DNA of 64,000 nucleotides from Knoellia flava TL1 (GTDB taxonomy: Bacteria > Actinomycetota > Actinomycetes > Actinomycetales > Dermatophilaceae): contig NZ_AVPI01000011.1 in the NCBI RefSeq assembly GCF_000768675.1, positions 27,641 to 91,640 on the forward strand, given 5' to 3'. Below the pieces are notes generated by a model, which was given only the letters and a program-made list of their open reading frames with translations, was not told the DNA's origin and did no database searches. Of this stretch, positions 59,848 to 64,000 are shown one piece after another. Within the stretch, counting starts at the first letter, position 1. Every line of letters begins with the position of its first letter. The translations under genes and the position numbers were made by a program.

Positions 59848-60838
59848 TTCCGCGCTGCCCGAGACCGCCCCCGCCCTCGTCGTCCCCCGCAACGGCGGCT
59901 CCGACGTCCTCGAGGTGCGCGACCAGCCGCTGCCCGAGCCCGGTCCGGCACAGGTCCTCGTGCGGGTGGCCGCCGCGGGCGTCAACTTCATCGACACCTA
60001 CCAGCGCGAGGGCGTCTACCCGATCCCCACCCCGTTCGTCTCCGGCAGCGAGGGCGCCGGCGAGGTCGTCGCCGTCGGCGAGGGCGTCACCGACTTCGTC
60101 GTCGGCGACCGCGTCGCCTGGGGGCAGGGGCTCGGCTCCTCGCAGGCCTACGCGCCCGTCGACACCAAGAACCTCGTCCACGTCCCGCCGGGCGTCGAGC
60201 TCGAGACCGCGGCCGCCGCGATGCTCCAGGGCCTCACCGCGCACTACCTGTCGACGAGCACGTATGCCGTCCAGCAGGGCACCGTGGCCCTCGTCCACGC
60301 CGCCGCCGGCGGCGTCGGCCAGCTCCTCACCCAGATGATCAAGATGCGCGGCGGCCGGGTCATCGCCACCGCCGGCTCGCCCGAGAAGCTCGAGACGGCC
60401 AAGCAGCGTGGTGCCGACGAGGTCATCGACTACACCCAGGTCGACGACCTCGCCGCCGCCGTGCGCGAGCTCACCGACGGGGTCGGTGTCGACGTCGCCT
60501 ACGACGGCGTCGGCAAGGACACCTTCGAGGCCTCCCTTGCCTCGCTCAAGCCGCGCGGGCTCATGGTGCTCTACGGCGGCGCGAGCGGGCAGGTCCCGCC
60601 CTTCGACCTCCAGCGGCTCAACAAGATGGGCTCGCTCTTCGTCACCCGGCCCAGCCTGGGCGCCTACATCGCGACCCCGGACGAGCTGCGGGCGCGCACG
60701 ACCGAGCTCTTCGAGTGGATCGAGTCCGGCGACGTGGAGGTGACGATGGGCGGGCGCTACCCCCTCGAGGACGCGCGGACGGCATACGACGACCTCGAGG
60801 GACGCCGCACGCAGGGCAAGCTCGTCCTCGTCCCCTGA
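59837..60838 (+). CDS. zinc-independent quinone oxidoreductase (QOR type)
   Basis: A 333-residue NADPH:quinone reductase of the medium-chain dehydrogenase superfamily. GVNFIDTYQREGVYPIPTPFVSGSEGAGEV is the QOR N-terminus, VALVHAAAGGVGQLLTQMIK the NADP-binding loop, and YDGVGKDTFEASLASL and YPLEDARTAYDDLEGR close the fold. Zinc-binding cysteines are absent. It reduces quinones by one or two electrons in oxidative-stress or detoxifying roles. ATG at 59837 is preferred over GTG 59834 because of the -10 spacing. It follows modC but has its own promoter. Confidence 0.9.
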   Translation: MTSGSALPETAPALVVPRNGGSDVLEVRDQPLPEPGPAQVLVRVAAAGVNFIDTYQREGVYPIPTPFVSGSEGAGEVVAVGEGVTDFVVGDRVAWGQGLGSSQAYAPVDTKNLVHVPPGVELETAAAAMLQGLTAHYLSTSTYAVQQGTVALVHAAAGGVGQLLTQMIKMRGGRVIATAGSPEKLETAKQRGADEVIDYTQVDDLAAAVRELTDGVGVDVAYDGVGKDTFEASLASLKPRGLMVLYGGASGQVPPFDLQRLNKMGSLFVTRPSLGAYIATPDELRARTTELFEWIESGDVEVTMGGRYPLEDARTAYDDLEGRRTQGKLVLVP

Positions 60839-60868
60839 GGGACGAGGGCGGGCGCGGGCCCGGCGCCG

Positions 60869-61210
60869 TCAGCCCCAGAGGACCGCGACGAGCGTGTTGA
60901 CGATCGCGAGCGCGCCCGCGGCGTGGACGAGGTTGGGGTTGCCCTGACCGCGGCGCTGACGACCCGCGGCGATCTCCGCGCACGCAGCGACGCCGAGGGC
61001 GACGAGCAGCTTGACGGCGATCTTCGTGTGGTTGACGTCGCCGTCGTCCGCCTCGTTGATGCCGACGAGTGCCAGTCCGGTGAGGATCTGCGCCCGGGCG
61101 CCCCAGACGAGGGCCGGCGTCGGCACGCCCCGCTTCACCACGACGCTGCCGACGATGGCGAGCAGGCCGAGGAGGTGGAGGACGAGAACGACGATCTTGA
61201 GGGCATCCAT
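60869..61210 (-). CDS. small four-helix membrane protein
   Basis: A 113-residue hydrophobic protein with about four membrane helices: IVVLVLHLLGLLAIVGSVVV, ALVWGARAQILTGLALVGI, TKIAVKLLVALGVAACAEIAA and LVHAAGALAIVNTLVAVLW. I do not recognise a characterised function; similar small proteins are common and uncharacterised in actinobacteria. TAGCCT stands 6 nt before the ATG, a leaderless arrangement supporting the start. It converges with the oxidoreductase gene and is followed upstream by the response-regulator gene in the same direction. Confidence 0.75.
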   Translation of the reverse strand: MDALKIVVLVLHLLGLLAIVGSVVVKRGVPTPALVWGARAQILTGLALVGINEADDGDVNHTKIAVKLLVALGVAACAEIAAGRQRRGQGNPNLVHAAGALAIVNTLVAVLWG

Positions 61211-61216
61211 GCGCGG

Positions 61217-61222
61217 AGGCTA
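61217..61222 (-). promoter_or_regulatory. -10 box of the small membrane protein gene
   Basis: TAGCCT on the minus strand, 6 nt before the ATG at 61210. It sits only 15 nt after the response-regulator stop, showing an independent promoter. Confidence 0.45.
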
Positions 61223-61236
61223 TCTAGCGCCCCAGT

Positions 61237-61941
61237 TCAGACGAGACGCCGCCCCATCGCCCACGCCGTGAGCTCGTGGCGCGACGACAGCTGGAGCTTG
61301 CGGAGCACCGACGAGACGTGGGTCTCGACCGTCTTCACCGATATGAAGAGCTCCTTGGCGACCTCCTTGTACTGGTAGCCGCGGGCGATGAGCCGCATGA
61401 CCTCGCGCTCACGCGCTGAGAGACGGTCGAGCTCCTCGTCGACCTCGGCGATCTCGCCGGCCGCCGCCCCGAACGCGTCGAGGACGAACCCCGCGAGCCG
61501 CGGCGAGAAGACCGCGTCGCCGTCGGCCACCCGGCGCACCGCGGTCCCGAGGTCGCGGGCGGTGATCGTCTTGGTGACGTAGCCGCGGGCGCCGGCCCGG
61601 ATGACGGCGATGACGTCCTCGGCGGCGTCCGAGACCGACAGGGCGAGGAAGCGCACCGGCGCACCGGCCAGCGACTCGACTCCGAAGCAGCCGTTGATGA
61701 CGTCGGCCCCGCCCTTGCCCGTGCCTCCGGGCAGGTGGACGTCGAGGAGGACGACGTCGGGCTGCGTCTCGCGCACGACCTTGACCGCCGACTCGACGTC
61801 CGGCGCCTCGCCGACGATCTCGATGGCCGCGCCGGCCTCCTCGGCGAGCTCGCTGCGCACGCCGGTGCGAAACATCCGGTGGTCGTCGACGAGGACGACG
61901 CGCACGGGCGCGGTTCCCTGGGCCTTGGGCTGGGTGGACAT
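61237..61941 (-). CDS. NarL/LuxR-type response regulator
   Basis: A 234-residue two-component regulator. The receiver has VVLVDDHRMFRTGVRSEL, the phospho-acceptor aspartate in VVLLDVHLPGGTGKGG and the lysine in GYVTKTITARDL. The DNA-binding part is LSAREREVMRLIARGYQYKEVAKELFISVKTVETHVSSVLRKL. The ATG at 61941 overlaps the kinase stop (TGATG) and has AAGGAG 7 nt upstream, so it pairs with the kinase upstream. Targets probably include the divergent PspC gene, but no binding site could be assigned. Confidence 0.93.
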   Translation of the reverse strand: MSTQPKAQGTAPVRVVLVDDHRMFRTGVRSELAEEAGAAIEIVGEAPDVESAVKVVRETQPDVVLLDVHLPGGTGKGGADVINGCFGVESLAGAPVRFLALSVSDAAEDVIAVIRAGARGYVTKTITARDLGTAVRRVADGDAVFSPRLAGFVLDAFGAAAGEIAEVDEELDRLSAREREVMRLIARGYQYKEVAKELFISVKTVETHVSSVLRKLQLSSRHELTAWAMGRRLV

Positions 61942-63191
61942 CACTCGTCTCCTTCGAGAGGCGGCAGCGTGAGCTCCACCTCGGTCCCGTCCTCACGGCG
62001 GCGGACCCGGGCGGTCCCGCCGTGTCGTTCCATCCTGCCGAGGATCGAGTTGCGCACGCCGAGCCGGTCCTCGGGGACGTCGTCCATCTCGAAGCCGTCG
62101 CCCCGGTCGCGCACGAACGCCTCGACCCCGGTGGGACCGATCTCGACGTATGCCGTCACCGGCGGCTTCCCGTGCCGCGTCGCGTTGAGCATCGCCTCGC
62201 GCATCGCGCGAGCCAGCGCGGTGCCGTGCTCCTCGAGGGGCCGGTCGCCGGTGACGACGAGGTCGATGACGACACCGCTGTGGTCCTCGACGTCGTGGGC
62301 GGCGGCGGTGACGGCGGTGGCGAGGGTCTCGTCGGAACCGGCGGGGCCGGCATACAGCCACGAGCGCAGCTCGCGCTCCTGGGCACGGGCGAGCTGGGTG
62401 ACCGACGCGGGGTCGTGCGAGCGACGCTGGATGAGCGCGAGGGTCTGGAGCACCGAGTCGTGGAGGTGCGCGGCGATGTCGGCACGCTCGTTGGCGCGGG
62501 CGGCGACCTCCTGCTCCTCGCGGTAGTCACGCCAGAGCCGGACGACCCACGGCGCGGCGATGAGGGCGCAGCCGATGAGGACGGCGACCGTCGCGAGCAG
62601 CGCGTCACCCATCTCGGCGAGCGACCCGCCGCGGATAGTGAGGACGAGGATGCCGATGACGGCGACGACGATGCCGAGCCCGAGGCGCAGCCAGAGCATG
62701 CCACGGTCCTGCTGCTGCGTGCCGAGCCACTTGGTGCGCTCGGCGTCGTCGAGGTGCGACCACGCGACGGTGACGCCGACGGCGATGAGGATGAGCGGCA
62801 GGAGCACCCCGGCGCGCACGTCGACACCCGAGAGCTGGAGGCCCACGACGGCCCCGATGAGGACGAGCAGTGCGCCGGCGGCGACGAACAGCCCCCAGCG
62901 CGACTCGCCGAGCCCGCTCACCACCCGCAGGGCGCCGGGCTCGCGCTGGCCCCCGACGGTGTCGCTCGACGGGGTGACCGCCCAGAGGAAGAGATAGATG
63001 GGCAAACCCGGCCCGAGGACCGCGAGCACGACGAAGACGATGTGGACCGCCCGCCGGCTGACCTCGAGGTGCTCGGCGATGCCCACGCACACCCCGCCCA
63101 CCCAGCGCCCGTCGAGGGGTCGGGTCAGCGGCGGACGCCCCGGGGTGGGGACGTCCGCGGGCGACGTGACGCGCTCGTAGGGGGTGGGCAC
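61941..63191 (-). CDS. sensor histidine kinase with N-terminal PspC domain
   Basis: A 416-residue kinase. Residues about 25-75 form a PspC domain (LDGRWVGGVCVGIAEHLEVSRRAVHIVFVVLAVLGPGLPIYLFLWAV). Four more membrane helices follow (95-230). The HisKA_3 region has ADIAAHLHDSVLQTLALIQRR with the phospho-histidine, and the ATPase has MREAMLNATRHG and VRDRGDGFEMDDVPEDRLGVRNSILGRM. It likely senses envelope stress through the PspC part. GTG at 63191 was chosen since AGGATGGAG lies just upstream; GTG at 63209 is an alternative. Overlaps the regulator gene. Confidence 0.9.
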   Translation of the reverse strand: MPTPYERVTSPADVPTPGRPPLTRPLDGRWVGGVCVGIAEHLEVSRRAVHIVFVVLAVLGPGLPIYLFLWAVTPSSDTVGGQREPGALRVVSGLGESRWGLFVAAGALLVLIGAVVGLQLSGVDVRAGVLLPLILIAVGVTVAWSHLDDAERTKWLGTQQQDRGMLWLRLGLGIVVAVIGILVLTIRGGSLAEMGDALLATVAVLIGCALIAAPWVVRLWRDYREEQEVAARANERADIAAHLHDSVLQTLALIQRRSHDPASVTQLARAQERELRSWLYAGPAGSDETLATAVTAAAHDVEDHSGVVIDLVVTGDRPLEEHGTALARAMREAMLNATRHGKPPVTAYVEIGPTGVEAFVRDRGDGFEMDDVPEDRLGVRNSILGRMERHGGTARVRRREDGTEVELTLPPLEGDE

Positions 63192-63317
63192 GACTCCATC
63201 CTGACGCACGATCGCCGTGCTCGTGACCCCTGCAGGGGTGTCGTGGGGGTCCCCTCAGGGAGTCGTCAGGGTCGACCCTCATGGCAGGGGACATCCAGGT
63301 CGAGCACTCTGGATGAC

Positions 63318-64000
63318 ATGACGCAGACACCGCACCAGGCGCAGACCGGCGCCGACTCCCAGGGCCGCCCGCAGGGCAACAGGTTCTGGGACGACATCCT
63401 CTCCACCGGGCTCCGCCGCGACCGCTCCCGCCAGTGGTTCGCCGGGGTGTGCTCCGGCATCGCCCGCCGGGTGGATGTCGACCCGGTCCTCATCCGCGCG
63501 GCGTTCATCGCCCTCACCCTCTTCGGTGGGTTCGGCATCGTCGCCTACCTCGTCGCCTGGCTGCTCCTGCCGGACGAGAGCGGCCGCATCATGGCCCGTG
63601 ACGCGCTCGACCGCCAGAACGGCGCCGACTCGACGGGCGCGATCGTCATCTCCGTCATCGCCCTCCTCGTCATCGCCGCGATCGTCTTCGGCGACAACGG
63701 CTTCCTCATCGGCTGGGGCGTCATCCCCCTCGCGATCGTCGGGTGGCTCTTCTGGCGCCACGAGCAGGGCAAGCGCAACGCCTCGTGGCAGGCCGCCCCC
63801 GGCGCCGCGAGCCCCGACCACGTCACGACGACGTATGCCGCGAGCGCACCTCCCGCTCCCTCCTGGGCGAACGCTCCTGTCGGCACGAACGCCCCGGCCG
63901 CGACGACCGCGCCCGTGGCGGGCCCCGCCGCCGCTGCCGGCGCCCCGGTGATGGGCGCTGCCTCCGCGGCTCCGACGACCGGTGGCCACGTACCGCCCAC
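63318..64000 (+). CDS. PspC-domain membrane protein (cut at the window end)
   Basis: About 227 residues are visible. Residues 35-90 are a PspC domain (RQWFAGVCSGIARRVDVDPVLIRAAFIALTLFGGFGIVAYLVAWLLLP). Two further helices follow (TGAIVISVIALLVIAAIVFG, FLIGWGVIPLAIVGWLFW), then a long Ala/Pro-rich tail that runs off the window. It diverges from a kinase that also carries PspC, so kinase, regulator and this protein probably form one envelope-stress module. ATG at 63318; the 3' end is missing. Confidence 0.87.
   Translation, partial: MTQTPHQAQTGADSQGRPQGNRFWDDILSTGLRRDRSRQWFAGVCSGIARRVDVDPVLIRAAFIALTLFGGFGIVAYLVAWLLLPDESGRIMARDALDRQNGADSTGAIVISVIALLVIAAIVFGDNGFLIGWGVIPLAIVGWLFWRHEQGKRNASWQAAPGAASPDHVTTTYAASAPPAPSWANAPVGTNAPAATTAPVAGPAAAAGAPVMGAASAAPTTGGHVPP

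Overview
The window is a 64 kb stretch of a high-GC (about 70 percent or more by eye) actinobacterial chromosome. GTG starts are frequent and many start/stop codons overlap as ATGA, GTGA or TGATG. Gene content and order fit a member of the Intrasporangiaceae or a close relative (Janibacter, Tetrasphaera, Knoellia type); this is inferred from gene families, not from a database match. The right half keeps an order known from Mycobacterium tuberculosis: uvrD1/pcrA, M23 peptidase, sucC, sucD, perM-like, purN, purH. I saw no rRNA, tRNA, CRISPR array or insertion sequence.

Layout. 1-7.3 kb: partial galE, mdh, a three-gene operon (N-formylglutamate amidohydrolase, QEGLA-motif metallopeptidase, ATP-grasp ligase), a secreted subtilase and folD. 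7.4-32.3 kb: a catabolic region for nitrogen heterocycles. It holds an AllFGH-like transcarbamylase operon, a PucR regulator, a DUF1479 oxygenase with a divergent ROK regulator, an NCS2 uracil/xanthine permease, a three-subunit molybdenum hydroxylase with CoxG, a nitrilase-family amidase, hyuAB, guanine deaminase, a PadR pair, and a CoA-transferase with a fused acyl-CoA carboxyltransferase. 32.4-41.8 kb: a very large multicopper oxidase, a regulator with a disabled hydrolase domain, a methyltransferase, then carbamate kinase and barbiturase, which belong functionally with the catabolic genes.

42-53 kb: purH (preceded by a ZTP riboswitch), purN, a PerM-like membrane protein, sucD, sucC, a lipase, an M23 peptidase and pcrA. 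53-57 kb: a DUF222/HNH endonuclease gene with a perfect LexA box in its promoter, a LigD-type polymerase and a family 5 uracil-DNA glycosylase. 56.7-60.8 kb: a Mop-domain regulator with modABC, and a quinone oxidoreductase. 60.9-64 kb: a small membrane protein, a response regulator and histidine kinase pair, and a divergent PspC protein cut by the window end.

How the genes may work together. Barbiturase, the AllFGH-like transcarbamylase, carbamate kinase, an amidase, a CoA-transferase and a carboxyltransferase can be lined up into an energy-conserving route from uracil through barbiturate to malonyl-CoA, with ATP made from carbamoyl phosphate. The molybdenum hydroxylase would do the first oxidation and modABC would supply molybdate. 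This is inference.

At the sequence level the window shows a dense interspersed motif (CGTATGCCG), a three-copy family of long intergenic hairpins, and many promoters whose -10 box lies 5 to 7 nt before the start codon, suggesting leaderless mRNAs.
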